NCBI GenBank assembly: GCA_023387375.1 | Contig: JAEWIE010000041.1 | Location: 62,001 to 126,000 of the forward strand | DNA length: 64,000 nucleotides | Direction: 5' to 3' | Origin: Bacteroidota bacterium | GTDB taxonomy: Bacteria; Bacteroidota; Bacteroidia; Flavobacteriales; Weeksellaceae | Shown: positions 19,829 to 29,529 of the stretch, one piece after another | How positions within the stretch are numbered: the stretch's first letter is position 1 | Layout: every line of letters begins with the position of its first letter | Position numbers and translations under genes: made by a program | Notes under the pieces: model-generated | Told to the model about the DNA's origin: nothing | Database searches by the model: none | The model's input: only the letters and a program-made list of their open reading frames with translations

Positions 19829-20419
19829 ATGTGCTTCGGCCTAGGGAAATATTCTAAAAATATAGCCATTCTCCTTGGATGTGCTATATTTTTTGTTTTG
19901 CAATCCTGTGACGAATCCATCGCAGATGCACCCCAAAAAAAGGCTCCTAATTTCGCATCCCAGATTCTTTACAATGCCGACATCGTACGGCGAGACAGCG
20001 GTCAAGTCAATCTTCGGTTTAAGGCGCCGCTCATCGAAAAGTACGAATACATTGATTCTCCCTACATCGAGGCGAGAAAAGGAATCTATCTTGAATACTT
20101 TGATAAAAAAAATCCTAAAATACCAGGGAAAATATGGTCGGATTACGCTCGTTTTAATGAACTAAGACAATTTTACACGGCAAAAGGCAACGTAAAAATT
20201 ATCACCAGCGAGGGGCAGAGTTTTGCGATGCAATCGATTTATTGGGATCGCCGCAAGCAGATAATGTATACCTCTGACACAGTTTTTGTGTCCGACAAAG
20301 AGGGCTCCATGCTAGTGGGCGCCAATGGAATGGTAGCCAAGGACGATTTCTCGGAGTACACTTTTTCAAACAATACAGGAAGCTTTCCGGCCACGGAAAT
20401 CCCCAAAGCAGGCAAATAA
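19829..20419 (+). CDS. lptC: LPS export periplasmic protein LptC
   Basis: The 196-residue protein has an N-terminal hydrophobic segment ending in a lipobox LQSC. It then has the LptC/OstA-like domain with KAPLIEKYEYID, GIYLEYFD, FTAKGNV-like YTAKGNVKIIT and YTSDTVFVSD. LptC links the inner-membrane LptBFG exporter to LptA in moving lipopolysaccharide to the outer membrane. Bacteroidota LptC often carries this lipobox, whereas the E. coli protein is a bitopic membrane protein. It directly follows a beta-barrel gene. Confidence 0.88.
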   Translation: MCFGLGKYSKNIAILLGCAIFFVLQSCDESIADAPQKKAPNFASQILYNADIVRRDSGQVNLRFKAPLIEKYEYIDSPYIEARKGIYLEYFDKKNPKIPGKIWSDYARFNELRQFYTAKGNVKIITSEGQSFAMQSIYWDRRKQIMYTSDTVFVSDKEGSMLVGANGMVAKDDFSEYTFSNNTGSFPATEIPKAGK

Positions 20420-20495
20420 AGAGCTTACTTAGTTCTTTAATTTTTTTTATCTTAGGACCACTATTAATCCCCTTAGAATCACCAAAACGAGCAAA

Positions 20496-21548
20496 GTGCA
20501 ACATTACTACGCAATAGGTCTTATGTCCGGTACAAGTCTTGACGGGCTTGATCTTTGTTATGCTCGTTTTACAAAACCCGCTGCTCTACCCTGGGAATAC
20601 GAAATCTTAAAAACGGACACGATTCCCTATTCGTCTTTATGGCAAGATAAACTAAAAAATGCTTTTCACTTAAGGGCAGAATCTCTCTTGGAACTTAATT
20701 CAAGTTATGGATTTTATTTAGGGGAAAAAACAAAAGAATTTCGCCAGAGTCTAGGGTCAAATCCTGTGGATTTAATCGCCTCTCATGGCCACACAGTCTT
20801 TCACCAGCCTCAACTCGGGTTCACCTATCAAATCGGTGATGGACGTGCAATCAAGGCTTTAAACGTTGTATCTGTAGTGTATGATTTTAGAAGCCAAGAT
20901 GTCCTTTTAGGAGGTCAGGGAGCGCCTCTAGTCCCTATAGGAGATCAATTGCTTTTCCCATCATATGACGCCTGTCTAAATCTTGGTGGATTTTCAAATA
21001 TTTCCTTTGTACAAAATGAAAAACGGATTGCCTTCGATATAGGACCTTTAAACATAGTCTTAAATCATTTTGCGAACCAACTATCTAAGCCGTACGATGC
21101 TGAGGGAAAAATAGCACGAAAGGGCCAAATAGATGCCACTATACTTACTCAGCTAAATGCGCTTGACTACTATCAAAAGAAAGGACCTAAATCTCTGGGA
21201 TTAGAATGGGTAGTCAAAACCATTTTCCCCTTACTAAGTGGACTTAGTCCAGAGAATGCAATTAGCACCTTTACAAAGCATGCGGCCATGCAATTGTCTG
21301 ACGTTTTAAAACAAAATAATTTACAAAAGATCTTAATTACAGGAGGAGGCGCCTACAACCACTATCTACTAGAACAGACGGAAGCTTTGTCGGGCAAATC
21401 TCTTTCGTTACCCTCTAAGGAGTTAATCGAATTTAAAGAAGCCTTAATCTTTGCCTTTATGGGGATTTTAAGGCTAAGAGGAGAAAACAATGTCCTAAGT
21501 TCTGTCACAGGATCGAGTATGGACCACAGCAGTGGACTTCTACTCTAG
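20496..21548 (+). CDS. anmK: Anhydro-N-acetylmuramic acid kinase
   Basis: The 350-residue sugar kinase starts with GTG; the product MQHYYAIGLMSGTSLDGLD includes the family's nucleotide-binding Asp motif, so the next ATG would cut it. Other marks: SHGHTVFHQP, GGQGAPLVPIGD, NLGGFSN, FDIGPLN and ITGGGAYN. AnmK phosphorylates anhydroMurNAc to MurNAc-6-phosphate in peptidoglycan recycling. No murQ is adjacent. It follows lptC by about 75 nt and ends before a shared terminator. Confidence 0.93.
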   Translation: MQHYYAIGLMSGTSLDGLDLCYARFTKPAALPWEYEILKTDTIPYSSLWQDKLKNAFHLRAESLLELNSSYGFYLGEKTKEFRQSLGSNPVDLIASHGHTVFHQPQLGFTYQIGDGRAIKALNVVSVVYDFRSQDVLLGGQGAPLVPIGDQLLFPSYDACLNLGGFSNISFVQNEKRIAFDIGPLNIVLNHFANQLSKPYDAEGKIARKGQIDATILTQLNALDYYQKKGPKSLGLEWVVKTIFPLLSGLSPENAISTFTKHAAMQLSDVLKQNNLQKILITGGGAYNHYLLEQTEALSGKSLSLPSKELIEFKEALIFAFMGILRLRGENNVLSSVTGSSMDHSSGLLL

Positions 21549-21592
21549 TGGAGCGCTTAGTACCCTCTAAGTTTTGCACTCTGGAATAAATA

Positions 21593-21621
21593 AAAAAAGC
21601 ACCCGTCCTGGGTACTTTTTT
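21593..21621. terminator. Bidirectional terminator between anmK and the SRPBCC gene
   Basis: A 12-position stem with one mismatch (21593-21604 with 21610-21621), flanked by A on the left and T on the right, between convergent genes. Confidence 0.8.
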
Positions 21622-21662
21622 AAATCTCAAATATGTCTTAGTAGAGTAAAGCGATCCTTTGC

Positions 21663-22049
21663 TTACAACTGCTCTAGTTTATCCGTAAGGGAATTGATGA
21701 AATTTTGAAGTGGTTTTTCCACCATCATTTTTATAAAAGGATTGAACTTTCCTTCAAAAAGAAGTTGAACTTCTGTTTGGTTCTCGTTTATGGCGTTCAT
21801 CATTCCATTAAGTGCAAAATCCAAACTTGAACTCGCAGACACTAGCGATACTTTCTCCGGCGATACCGAATCAATCTTAAGTGCAATTTCGGGCATTCCT
21901 TTTAGTCCAAATTTAAAGCCGTCTTCGCGAGTCTCGAACTTTTGGAGGCCTTCGGGCATTAGCTGCTCATAGTCCGCTGGGTTTTTAAGCAGCTGCATTA
22001 ACTCATTAACGGATTTATTAATTGTTATTTTTCTTCCTTCTAGATTCAT
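21663..22049 (-). CDS. SRPBCC (START-like) family protein
   Basis: The 128-residue protein begins MNLEGRKITINKSVNELMQLLKN, the usual first strand and helix of the SRPBCC fold. A central antiparallel sheet follows (FKFGLKGMPEIALKI), and the protein ends with the long C-terminal helix PLQNFINSLTDKLEQL. Such proteins bind hydrophobic ligands; the ligand is unknown. It is divergent from the NUDIX gene with a 37-nt gap. Confidence 0.8.
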   Translation of the reverse strand: MNLEGRKITINKSVNELMQLLKNPADYEQLMPEGLQKFETREDGFKFGLKGMPEIALKIDSVSPEKVSLVSASSSLDFALNGMMNAINENQTEVQLLFEGKFNPFIKMMVEKPLQNFINSLTDKLEQL

Positions 22050-22054
22050 TTTTA

Positions 22055-22062
22055 TATTTTTG
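22055..22062 (+). promoter_or_regulatory. -7 box upstream of the NUDIX gene
   Basis: TATTTTTG lies 24 nt before the NUDIX ATG in the short divergent gap. The -33 position has TTCT rather than TTTG. Confidence 0.45.
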
Positions 22063-22086
22063 CAAGATTAATTAAAAGCCTTGCAA

Positions 22087-22707
22087 ATGTATAAAGTTTT
22101 TATCAACGAAAAAAGCCTTACTTTAAGTAGGTATCCCTATGACATTGAAAAAAAACTTAGGTTTGAAGGCTTTGCTACTCTTGAGATTGCCATTGATCTA
22201 CTCGAGAACACTTCTTGTCCTGAAATTAATGTGTACGGCGAAGATTTAGAAGAGATTTGGGAAGATTTTACTCACATGTTCAAAGTAATTGAAGCCGCAG
22301 GAGGGCTGGTGAAAAACCAAAAAGAAGAAATTCTCTGCATTCATCGGCTTGGAAAATGGGATTTACCCAAAGGGAAAATTGAAAAAGGAGAATCTTTAGA
22401 ACAGGCGGCTCTACGTGAGGTAGAGGAAGAAACCTCGCTAAAAGAACTGGTGCTTGAAGACTTTATTAACAGTACCTTTCACACCTATACCGAGCGCTCA
22501 GGTACTCGCATTCTAAAAACGACTTACTGGTTTCATATGAGTTATCTAGGGAGCAAATCCCCAGTTCCACAAGCCGAAGAAGGCATAACCAAAGCAGAAT
22601 GGAAATCTCAAAAAGAACTTCTAAATGAAGTGGTTCCCAGTACGTTTAAAAACATTGAGTTAATCCTCACTCAAGGCGGAATACTACCCGATCCTACTCT
22701 ACAATAA
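22087..22707 (+). CDS. NUDIX hydrolase with N-terminal extension
   Basis: The 206-residue protein has a ~70-residue N-terminal region (MYKVFINEKSLTL to LEEIWEDFTHMFKVIEAAGG) typical of Bacteroidota NUDIX proteins. A NUDIX box follows, with GKIEKGESLEQAALREVEEE carrying the metal-binding REVEEE. It should hydrolyse a nucleoside diphosphate-linked substrate, identity unknown. ATG was preferred to the TTG two codons upstream. Its last 9 bases overlap the end of convergent murF. Confidence 0.85.
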   Translation: MYKVFINEKSLTLSRYPYDIEKKLRFEGFATLEIAIDLLENTSCPEINVYGEDLEEIWEDFTHMFKVIEAAGGLVKNQKEEILCIHRLGKWDLPKGKIEKGESLEQAALREVEEETSLKELVLEDFINSTFHTYTERSGTRILKTTYWFHMSYLGSKSPVPQAEEGITKAEWKSQKELLNEVVPSTFKNIELILTQGGILPDPTLQ

Positions 22708-23964
22708 AGGAATTAATTTTTCGAGCGCGATCCCCCTGGACCCTTTGATTAGGATGGAATCCGCTTGAATGGGATTCGATTTAAGCCACGTCGCAAGCTC
22801 TTCAGTACTAGCATATCCCTCAGGATTCACTTTTTTAAACTCTTTACCCACCGTGAGAACCTCATTAAAAGAAAGGCTACGAACGAATTCTAAAATCTCA
22901 CGATGTTCTATCTCACTTTCATTTCCTAACTCAAGCATATCGCCAATAATGATCGCTTTTGAACCTTCGAAGGATTTAAAGTTTTCGAGGGCGACTTTCA
23001 TGCTGCTTGGATTCGCATTATACGTATCAAGAACAAGAGTTCGATTTTCTTTTTTCACCACCTGAGATCGCATATTGGAAGGTTCATAAGATTCAATCGC
23101 AGAAGCAATTTTTTCAAAGTCAATTCCAAAATAAAGACCAAGTGTGACGGCCGCACTGAGATTTGAGAAGTTATAATCGCCCGTGAGCTGGGAAAGAAAT
23201 TGTCTTTGTTTATACTGAAGTCCTATAAAATTATCTTGAACTACTTTTTCAAAGCGGTACTCTGATTCTTGAGAACCAAACTTCAAAACAGAATCGTAAG
23301 AATTAGACTTCTCTACTTGAATCGGATCGTCTGAATTCACGAGCAGTAAGCCCCCATTTTCTTTGATAAAAGCATAAAGTTCACTCTTGCCCTGAATCAC
23401 TCCTTCAAAGCCTCCAAATCCTTCTAAATGCGCTTTACCAAAATTGGTAATGTATCCAATTGTAGGCCTAGCAAGCGTACACAAGAATTCAATTTCATGC
23501 TTGTGATTTGCGCCCATCTCAAGGACCGCTATTTCGTGCTCGTCGCGGATGGACAAAAGAGTAAGGGGAACCCCAATGTGGTTATTGAGATTTCCTTTCG
23601 TATACTGCAGATTAAATTTCACCTGAAGCACCGTACTTATTAGCTCTTTAGAGGTCGTCTTTCCATTGCTCCCTGTAAGTCCAATAATGGGAATCGTCAA
23701 CTGCTCTCTGTGGTACAAAGCTAAATCTTGAAGAAATTGAAGTGTACTTTCCACATAGAATATGTGTCTTGCTTTATCTTCATACTGTTTTTTTTCTACA
23801 ATCACAGCCAGCGCCCCTTTTTCAATCACACTTCCCGCTTCTTTGCCTGCATCGTAATTCTCCCCTGAAAAAGCGAAAAAAACATCTCCTTTCTTGAGCG
23901 TACGACTATCGATGGTTACCTTCTCGCACTGCTTAAAAAAACGATAAAACTCTTGTACATTCAT
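22699..23964 (-). CDS. murF: UDP-N-acetylmuramoyl-tripeptide--D-alanyl-D-alanine ligase
   Basis: The 421-residue Mur ligase starts MNVQEFYRFFKQ and has the MurF N-domain SRTLKKGDVFFAFSGENYDAG. It then has P-loop GLTGSNGKTTSKE, VLEMGANHKHEIEFL, and C-terminal DTYNANPSSMK with IIGDMLELG. It adds D-Ala-D-Ala to the UDP-MurNAc-tripeptide in the cytoplasm. It is apart from any mur/fts cluster. The start is the second ATG of the frame, the first giving a six-residue non-conserved prefix. Confidence 0.95.
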   Translation of the reverse strand: MNVQEFYRFFKQCEKVTIDSRTLKKGDVFFAFSGENYDAGKEAGSVIEKGALAVIVEKKQYEDKARHIFYVESTLQFLQDLALYHREQLTIPIIGLTGSNGKTTSKELISTVLQVKFNLQYTKGNLNNHIGVPLTLLSIRDEHEIAVLEMGANHKHEIEFLCTLARPTIGYITNFGKAHLEGFGGFEGVIQGKSELYAFIKENGGLLLVNSDDPIQVEKSNSYDSVLKFGSQESEYRFEKVVQDNFIGLQYKQRQFLSQLTGDYNFSNLSAAVTLGLYFGIDFEKIASAIESYEPSNMRSQVVKKENRTLVLDTYNANPSSMKVALENFKSFEGSKAIIIGDMLELGNESEIEHREILEFVRSLSFNEVLTVGKEFKKVNPEGYASTEELATWLKSNPIQADSILIKGSRGIALEKLIPLL

Positions 23965-24024
23965 AGCTCCAAAAATAATCAACTTCCCTTACATACGAAA
24001 TACCAAAGCTATAATTCTGCCCAA

Positions 24025-24062
24025 ATAAAAAAGGCATCAAATCAGAATAGATTTGATGCCTT
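24025..24062 (-). terminator. Terminator of the ATP synthase operon
   Basis: A 13-bp perfect stem (24031-24043 with 24050-24062), a 6-nt loop and an adjacent A-run that reads as T on the minus strand, about 20 nt past atpG. Confidence 0.9.
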
Positions 24063-24081
24063 ACTATCTTAGTAAATTCTC

Positions 24082-24948
24082 TTACGAATTCTTAAGCGCT
24101 TCTGCTCCAGAAACAATTTCTAGAATTTCATTTGTAATGGCCGCTTGTCTTGCCTTGTTGTAATAGATCACAAGGTCATTTTTAAGTGCCTGCGCATTGT
24201 CCGTTGCTTTGTGCATGGCCGTCATACGGGCGCCGTGCTCAGAGGCAAGGGAATCAAGAATCGCTTTGAAAAGTTGAGTTTTAATCGATCTAGGGATTAG
24301 ATTGTCCAAAATCTCACTTTTATTCGGTTCAAAGATATAATCGGTTTCAGAAGCCTGTTCTTCGCTCGCTTCCGGCATCGAGATAGGAAGAAGTTGCTCG
24401 GTTTGCACCACCTGCGTGGCTGCATTCACGAACTGATTGTACACGATGTGTACTTCATCAAAGTTTCCATCCACGAATTCTTTCATGACCACTTCTGCCA
24501 CCCCAGCAACAGAATCAAAACTCAAATGATCCAAAAGTGCACTTTGATTCTCGAAAACCTTTCTAGAATTACGAACGGAATCGTACACCTTTTTCCCAAT
24601 GGCAAGAATTTCGATTTCCTTTGAGGCATTCTTCGTAAGTAAACTATTTAGTTCTTTGACAATCGAAGAGTTAAATGCACCCGCAAGTCCTTTGTTTGAC
24701 GTAATCGGAATATAAAGAATACGTTTCACCTCCCGCGACTGCGCGTAGACAGAAATCTGATCGGGATCTGAACTAGCATTTACATTCTCAATGATCTCTT
24801 GTAATTTTTGCGAAAAAGGTCTAAGCATTACAATGGCATCCTGCGCTCTTTTAAGCTTAGAGGCCGCCACCATTTTCATGGCGCTTGTAATTTGCATTGT
24901 AGACGAGATCGAGGTTATTCGCCCTCTAATTTCCTTTAAGTTTGCCAT
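24082..24948 (-). CDS. atpG: ATP synthase F1 gamma subunit
   Basis: The 288-residue central-stalk subunit has the conserved N-terminal helix MANLKEIRGRITSISSTMQITSAMKMVAASKLKRA-type sequence. It also has ITSNKGLAGAFN and the C-terminal helix with ASEHGARMTAMHKATDNA and YNKARQAAITNEI. It rotates inside the alpha/beta ring. It is the last gene of the operon here; beta and epsilon genes do not follow. Confidence 0.97.
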   Translation of the reverse strand: MANLKEIRGRITSISSTMQITSAMKMVAASKLKRAQDAIVMLRPFSQKLQEIIENVNASSDPDQISVYAQSREVKRILYIPITSNKGLAGAFNSSIVKELNSLLTKNASKEIEILAIGKKVYDSVRNSRKVFENQSALLDHLSFDSVAGVAEVVMKEFVDGNFDEVHIVYNQFVNAATQVVQTEQLLPISMPEASEEQASETDYIFEPNKSEILDNLIPRSIKTQLFKAILDSLASEHGARMTAMHKATDNAQALKNDLVIYYNKARQAAITNEILEIVSGAEALKNS

Positions 24949-25013
24949 TCTTTTGTTAAATGGTTAATATAAGTTAAGGCTCAGGTACCCTAAGGATACC
25001 TGAGTCTATAAGT

Positions 25014-26588
25014 TTAGTATTTTGAAGCGATATCTGCAGCCGCTTGCTTTAGAACGCCCGTAATCTGATCGTCAATTTTACCTGACTTGATTGCAGACAT
25101 TGTATCTGGGTGTTTTGTTTTCAAAAACTCAACATAGTCTGCCATGAATTCTTTCACTTTTCCTACCGGAACATTACGAAGTAAGTTTTCAGTTCCCGCA
25201 TAGATCATAGCTACTTGGTTTTCCACTGGAAGTGGTGAATTCACAGGTTGTTTTAATACCTCTACGTTCTTCTCTCCTTTTGAAATAACCGCTTGAGTTA
25301 CTGCATCTAGGTCAGATCCAAATTTTGCAAACGCTTCTAATTCTTTATACTGCGCCTGGTCTAATTTTAACGTACCCGATACTTTTTTCATAGATTTAAT
25401 CTGCGCATTCCCTCCTACACGAGATACGGAGATCCCTACGTTAATTGCAGGACGAACCCCAGAGTTGAATAGATCAGACTCAAGGAAGATCTGTCCGTCT
25501 GTAATGGAAATTACGTTGGTTGGAATATAAGCAGAAACGTCTCCCGCTTGGGTTTCAATAATTGGAAGTGCCGTAAGGGATCCACCTCCTTTTACTAGAG
25601 GCTTAAGCGCTTCTGGAAGGTCGTTCATTTGCTTCGCAATTTGATCATCCTTAATCACTTTCGCTGCTCTCTCAAGAAGTCTTGAGTGAAGGTAGAATAC
25701 GTCCCCAGGATAAGCTTCACGGCCCGGTGGTCTTCTAAGTAGAAGAGAAAGTTCACGGTAAGCAACCGCTTGTTTCGATAAGTCATCATAAACAATTAGG
25801 GCTGGTCTACCGGTATCTCTGAAGAACTCACCGATCGCAGCTCCCGCCATTGGCGCATATACTTGCATTGGCGCAGGGTCAGAAGCGTTTGCTGCCACCA
25901 CAACGGTGTAAGCCATAGCTCCTCTGTCCTCAAGTGTTTTTACAATCTGTGCTACTGTAGATCCTTTTTGACCAATAGCCACATAGATACAGTAAACAGG
26001 CTCACCTGCATCAAAAAATTCTTTTTGGTTGATAATCGTGTCAATGGCCACCGTGGTTTTACCCGTTTGACGGTCTCCAATGATAAGTTCTCTTTGTCCT
26101 CTTCCGATTGGAATCATGGAGTCAATCGCAACGATCCCTGTTTGAAGTGGCTCGGTTACCGGCTGACGATAGATTACACCGGGTGCTTTTCTTTCTAATG
26201 GCATTTCGTATAGCTCCCCTCCGATTGGGCCTTTCCCATCAATTGGGTTCCCTAAGGTATCTACAACTCTTCCAAGCATTCCCTCACCTACTTTAATGGA
26301 GGAGATACGCTGCGTTCTTTTCACAGTGTCCCCTTCTTTTACAAGTTTAGATTCGCCAAGCAAAGCTACCCCCACGTTATCGTCTTCTAGGTTAAGTACG
26401 ATACCTTCGACTCCACCTTCAAATTTCACTAGCTCTCCGTATTGTACGTTCTCTAGTCCGTATACACGAGCAATACCGTCACCAATGGTTAGAACAGTTC
26501 CTACCTCTTCTACATTGGACTGCGTATCAAAATTTGCTAATTGTTGTTTCAAAATTGCTGAAACTTCAGCCGGATTTATTTGTGCCAT
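25014..26588 (-). CDS. atpA: ATP synthase F1 alpha subunit
   Basis: The 524-residue non-catalytic nucleotide-binding subunit has P-loop [34 protein letters not shown], the arginine-finger region [14 protein letters not shown], and an N-terminal start [17 protein letters not shown]. It forms the alpha3beta3 head. It lies between atpH and atpG with 17- and 65-nt gaps. Confidence 0.98.
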   Translation of the reverse strand: MAQINPAEVSAILKQQLANFDTQSNVEEVGTVLTIGDGIARVYGLENVQYGELVKFEGGVEGIVLNLEDDNVGVALLGESKLVKEGDTVKRTQRISSIKVGEGMLGRVVDTLGNPIDGKGPIGGELYEMPLERKAPGVIYRQPVTEPLQTGIVAIDSMIPIGRGQRELIIGDRQTGKTTVAIDTIINQKEFFDAGEPVYCIYVAIGQKGSTVAQIVKTLEDRGAMAYTVVVAANASDPAPMQVYAPMAGAAIGEFFRDTGRPALIVYDDLSKQAVAYRELSLLLRRPPGREAYPGDVFYLHSRLLERAAKVIKDDQIAKQMNDLPEALKPLVKGGGSLTALPIIETQAGDVSAYIPTNVISITDGQIFLESDLFNSGVRPAINVGISVSRVGGNAQIKSMKKVSGTLKLDQAQYKELEAFAKFGSDLDAVTQAVISKGEKNVEVLKQPVNSPLPVENQVAMIYAGTENLLRNVPVGKVKEFMADYVEFLKTKHPDTMSAIKSGKIDDQITGVLKQAAADIASKY

Positions 26589-26605
26589 TTTATGGTTTTT
26601 TAATA

Positions 26606-27145
26606 CTAGTTTAATTGAAAATCTTTCTTGATTTGATTTAATTGTGAGCGCACGGAGCGGTCGATCTGTTGATCACCCACACGAAGGATATAACCTCCTA
26701 AAAGTTCAGGATTCACTTGCAAATTCAATTCGAATTTCGAATCGACGTTCACTAAATTGGAACTTTTCACAATGGAATCAATTGTTTTTTCATCAAGAGT
26801 AGTAGCTGTACTGAGGGTCGCCCGTTGAACACCATTCAAATCTTCCACTTTATTGATATACTCCTGCGCCACTTCTTGCAAATGACTTTCACGTCCTTGT
26901 CTAATCACTAAGGTAATAATATTCTGACTTACCGTAGAGAAATCTTTAAAAATCTCACTTGCAATCGAGATCTTCTTTTTAGAATCCACCACAGGCGAAG
27001 CAAAAAGTTGACGCAGTTCTTTTGACTGTTTCATCAACTCTACCAAGTCCTTCATTTCTGAAAAGACCTCTTGGACACTCCCAGATTCACTTACGTAATC
27101 CAAAAGCCCTTGAGCATATCTTTTTGCGACTTTAGATGTAAGCAT
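26606..27145 (-). CDS. atpH: ATP synthase F1 delta subunit
   Basis: The 179-residue peripheral-stalk subunit begins [18 protein letters not shown], has the [10 protein letters not shown] loop and ends with the conserved [24 protein letters not shown] segment. It joins the b-subunit stalk to the top of F1. The start codon directly follows the atpF stop codon. Confidence 0.96.
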   Translation of the reverse strand: MLTSKVAKRYAQGLLDYVSESGSVQEVFSEMKDLVELMKQSKELRQLFASPVVDSKKKISIASEIFKDFSTVSQNIITLVIRQGRESHLQEVAQEYINKVEDLNGVQRATLSTATTLDEKTIDSIVKSSNLVNVDSKFELNLQVNPELLGGYILRVGDQQIDRSVRSQLNQIKKDFQLN

Positions 27146-27643
27146 TTAGTTCTTATTAAGAGTTTCGTTATTCAAGTAATTTTCAACAAGTGTAGATTGA
27201 GCCTCCGAGCTTTCTAGTTTTTGTTTCAAAATAGATTCCGCAATGCTCACAGAAAGAGTTCCAATCTGCTGCTTAATTTCATTCATTGCAGAAGCTTTTT
27301 CCGCATCAATGCTTTGTCTAGCTTGAGCAATCATTTTGTCACCTTCTACTTTCGCAACCTCTTTTGCTTCTCCTACAATACGGTCTTTAATTTCTCTCGC
27401 CTCCTTTAAAATAGCATCACGCTCAATTTTCGCTTCACGAATAATTTTTTCATTGTCCGATTTAAGCTGCTCCATTTCTTTCTTAGCCAATTTCGCTTGA
27501 TTAAGTGCATCTACGATTGAGGTTTCTCTCTCGTTTACCATATTTAAAATAGGCTTCCACGCAAATTTAGTCAAAAGAAACAATAAGATGAGGAATGTAA
27601 TTCCCATCCAAAACAGTAAGCCAATTCCCGGTTCGATTATCAT
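27146..27643 (-). CDS. atpF: ATP synthase F0 b subunit
   Basis: The 165-residue protein has one N-terminal membrane helix (about residues 5-25, GIGLLFWMGITFLILLFLL). A long charged coiled coil rich in Lys/Glu/Ala follows, the normal b-subunit layout. It anchors the peripheral stalk. It abuts atpH and is 97 nt behind atpE. Confidence 0.95.
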   Translation of the reverse strand: MIIEPGIGLLFWMGITFLILLFLLTKFAWKPILNMVNERETSIVDALNQAKLAKKEMEQLKSDNEKIIREAKIERDAILKEAREIKDRIVGEAKEVAKVEGDKMIAQARQSIDAEKASAMNEIKQQIGTLSVSIAESILKQKLESSEAQSTLVENYLNNETLNKN

Positions 27644-27740
27644 AATTTAATTCTTTTTTTAATTTTAACTTTTAGTATGGTTTTAAAAGTTTGGCCAATA
27701 GCCAACCGCTAGTGGCCAAACCTTTTGTAGTGTGGTTGGA

Positions 27741-27959
27741 TTACTTGATGAACGCACCAAAGATGATCGCAATCAGACCAGCCCCTTCAATAAGACCCGC
27801 AGCAATAAGCATTGCAGCTTGAATCTTACCAGCTTGTTCTGGTTGTCTAGCGATAGCATCCATAGCATGACCACCGATTTTACCAATACCAAGACCTACT
27901 CCTAATACTGCTAAACCGATACCTACGTAAATCAATCCAGCTCCAGTTGTTAAATCCAT
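27741..27959 (-). CDS. atpE: ATP synthase F0 c subunit
   Basis: The 72-residue hairpin proteolipid has two membrane helices joined by the polar loop ARQPEQ. The ion-binding Glu is in LIEGAGL of helix 2. The residue after the Glu is Gly rather than the Ser/Thr expected in sodium-binding rings, so a proton-driven enzyme is likely. Confidence 0.97.
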   Translation of the reverse strand: MDLTTGAGLIYVGIGLAVLGVGLGIGKIGGHAMDAIARQPEQAGKIQAAMLIAAGLIEGAGLIAIIFGAFIK

Positions 27960-28010
27960 AATAAAATATTTAGGTTGTTAAAAATTTTCTTTGTTTATAA
28001 AATTAGATCC

Positions 28011-29120
28011 TTATGCAATCATCGTATCTTTTCCAGCACTGTCTGCATCGTTGTGCGCATGATCGTGTTCATGGTCTTCTACCGCCATTCCGAAGTAGAG
28101 CGCAGAAAGTACCGTGAAAATATAAGCTTGTAAAGCCGCAACTAAAAGTTCAAGCAAAGATACAAAGAGTGCAAGTGGAACCGAAGCAAACCCTAGCGCC
28201 GCATTTTTAAAGATAAAGATTAGCGAGATAATCGCAAGAATCATAATGTGTCCCGCTGTGATATTCGCAAAGAGACGCATCATAAGTGCAAAGGGCTTTG
28301 TGAATACTCCTACAATTTCAATTGGAACCATAATAGGATATAGGGCAATCGGCACTGGCGGCATAAAGATGTGCTTCCAGTAACTTTTATTTGCACTAAA
28401 CAACGTGATTATAAGCGTTACTATTGCTAAAAATGCAGTCGTTGCAATATTTCCAGTTAAGTTCGTTCCAAACGGTGCAAAAGGAATAAGTCCAAATAGG
28501 TTGTTGAACCAAATGAAGAAAAACACGGTCAATAAATAAGGCATGAATTTCTTATATTTTACAGAACCAATGTTAGGAATCGCCACATCGTCTCTAATAA
28601 AAATAATTAGAGGCTCTAAAAATTTACCTACTCCGGTAGGAATGCCATTCTTATAGCTTCTAGCGGTTCCCACAAATAGGAGTAAAAGAATGATAACAGA
28701 AACAAACATTCCCGCTACGTTCTTTGTAATCGAAAAATCAAAAAAAACATCTTGTGAATTTTGACTTCCTCCAATTAGGCTATATAAAGCTGCACGCTCA
28801 ATTCCCTGAGTGGATTCAATCACACCATGGTTCATTGTGTAGCCATCTACTACTTCTCCATGAGCCACCTTACTTGACATAAAAGTATGCCATCCGTTTT
28901 GGTCTTTCAAGATCACAGGAAGTGGAATGGTAAAATGATTTTCCTGTGGCGTGCCTTCGTTTAAAGTAAAGACATGCCATTCATTTGCGTCAGAGATATG
29001 ATGCATAATCATATCAACTGCACTAAATTCGTTTTGATCCGTATCCTGCGCAGCCGAGGCTAAACCTCCTGATAACGTTAATAAAAGAACAAAAAAGAAA
29101 GAAGAAAATCTCTTAATCAT
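28011..29120 (-). CDS. atpB: ATP synthase F0 a subunit with exported N-terminal domain
   Basis: The 369-residue protein is about 100 residues longer than the E. coli a subunit. It starts with a signal-peptide-like segment ending in SAAQD and a ~90-residue hydrophilic region (with MIMHHISDANEWHVF) that would lie in the periplasm. The canonical membrane part follows, with the essential Arg in MMRLFANITAGH and the C-terminal QAYIFTVLSALYFGMAVEDH. A His-rich tail closes it. Such an extension is known in Bacteroidota AtpB. Confidence 0.96.
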   Translation of the reverse strand: MIKRFSSFFFVLLLTLSGGLASAAQDTDQNEFSAVDMIMHHISDANEWHVFTLNEGTPQENHFTIPLPVILKDQNGWHTFMSSKVAHGEVVDGYTMNHGVIESTQGIERAALYSLIGGSQNSQDVFFDFSITKNVAGMFVSVIILLLLFVGTARSYKNGIPTGVGKFLEPLIIFIRDDVAIPNIGSVKYKKFMPYLLTVFFFIWFNNLFGLIPFAPFGTNLTGNIATTAFLAIVTLIITLFSANKSYWKHIFMPPVPIALYPIMVPIEIVGVFTKPFALMMRLFANITAGHIMILAIISLIFIFKNAALGFASVPLALFVSLLELLVAALQAYIFTVLSALYFGMAVEDHEHDHAHNDADSAGKDTMIA

Positions 29121-29190
29121 GACATATTTTTATCGGTTTGCAAATATATCGATTTAATTAGATTCTGCCAATTTCTTAAATTGATTTTTA

Positions 29191-29460
29191 TCATAATTTA
29201 TTTAGGCGTTTAATTACCTTAGAATAAAGAAGAAAAGAGGCTACCAAAAAGACGCCAATTAGCACTAAAAACTCGCTCCTACTTCTATCAAGTAGAGAGA
29301 TCCAAACTAGGGTCCATAGTAAGTCCTTTAATAGGTTTAGTCCTAGAAATTTTATTGCGCCATTTTCTTTTGAAAGTAGAAAGCGCGAAAAAACCCAGTA
29401 CATAAAGACATTTAATGCCCCAATTGAACCTATTAAGAGTAGAATATCCATCCAATTCAT
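29191..29460 (-). CDS. Small membrane protein at the head of the ATP synthase operon
   Basis: The 89-residue protein (starting MNWMDILLLIG) has three predicted membrane helices at about 4-22, 37-56 and 60-79, with a short basic tail. It lies 70 nt upstream of atpB in the place often held by atpI/atpZ-type or DUF6168-type assembly proteins in flavobacteria. I cannot match it to either family with confidence. The frame extends 26 codons further upstream, but that would overlap the divergent ffh start, so the inner ATG is preferred. Confidence 0.6.
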   Translation of the reverse strand: MNWMDILLLIGSIGALNVFMYWVFSRFLLSKENGAIKFLGLNLLKDLLWTLVWISLLDRSRSEFLVLIGVFLVASFLLYSKVIKRLNKL

Positions 29461-29529
29461 GGCGCGAAGATAAACAAGTTTTAAAAAATTATAATATTTG
29501 CTTATTTTTGCAATTCTTAAATTTATTAT

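Noticed and set aside
25863..26296. Two overlapping open frames antisense to atpA
   Set aside because: Low-complexity Cys/His/Ser-rich translations, explained by atpA codon use.
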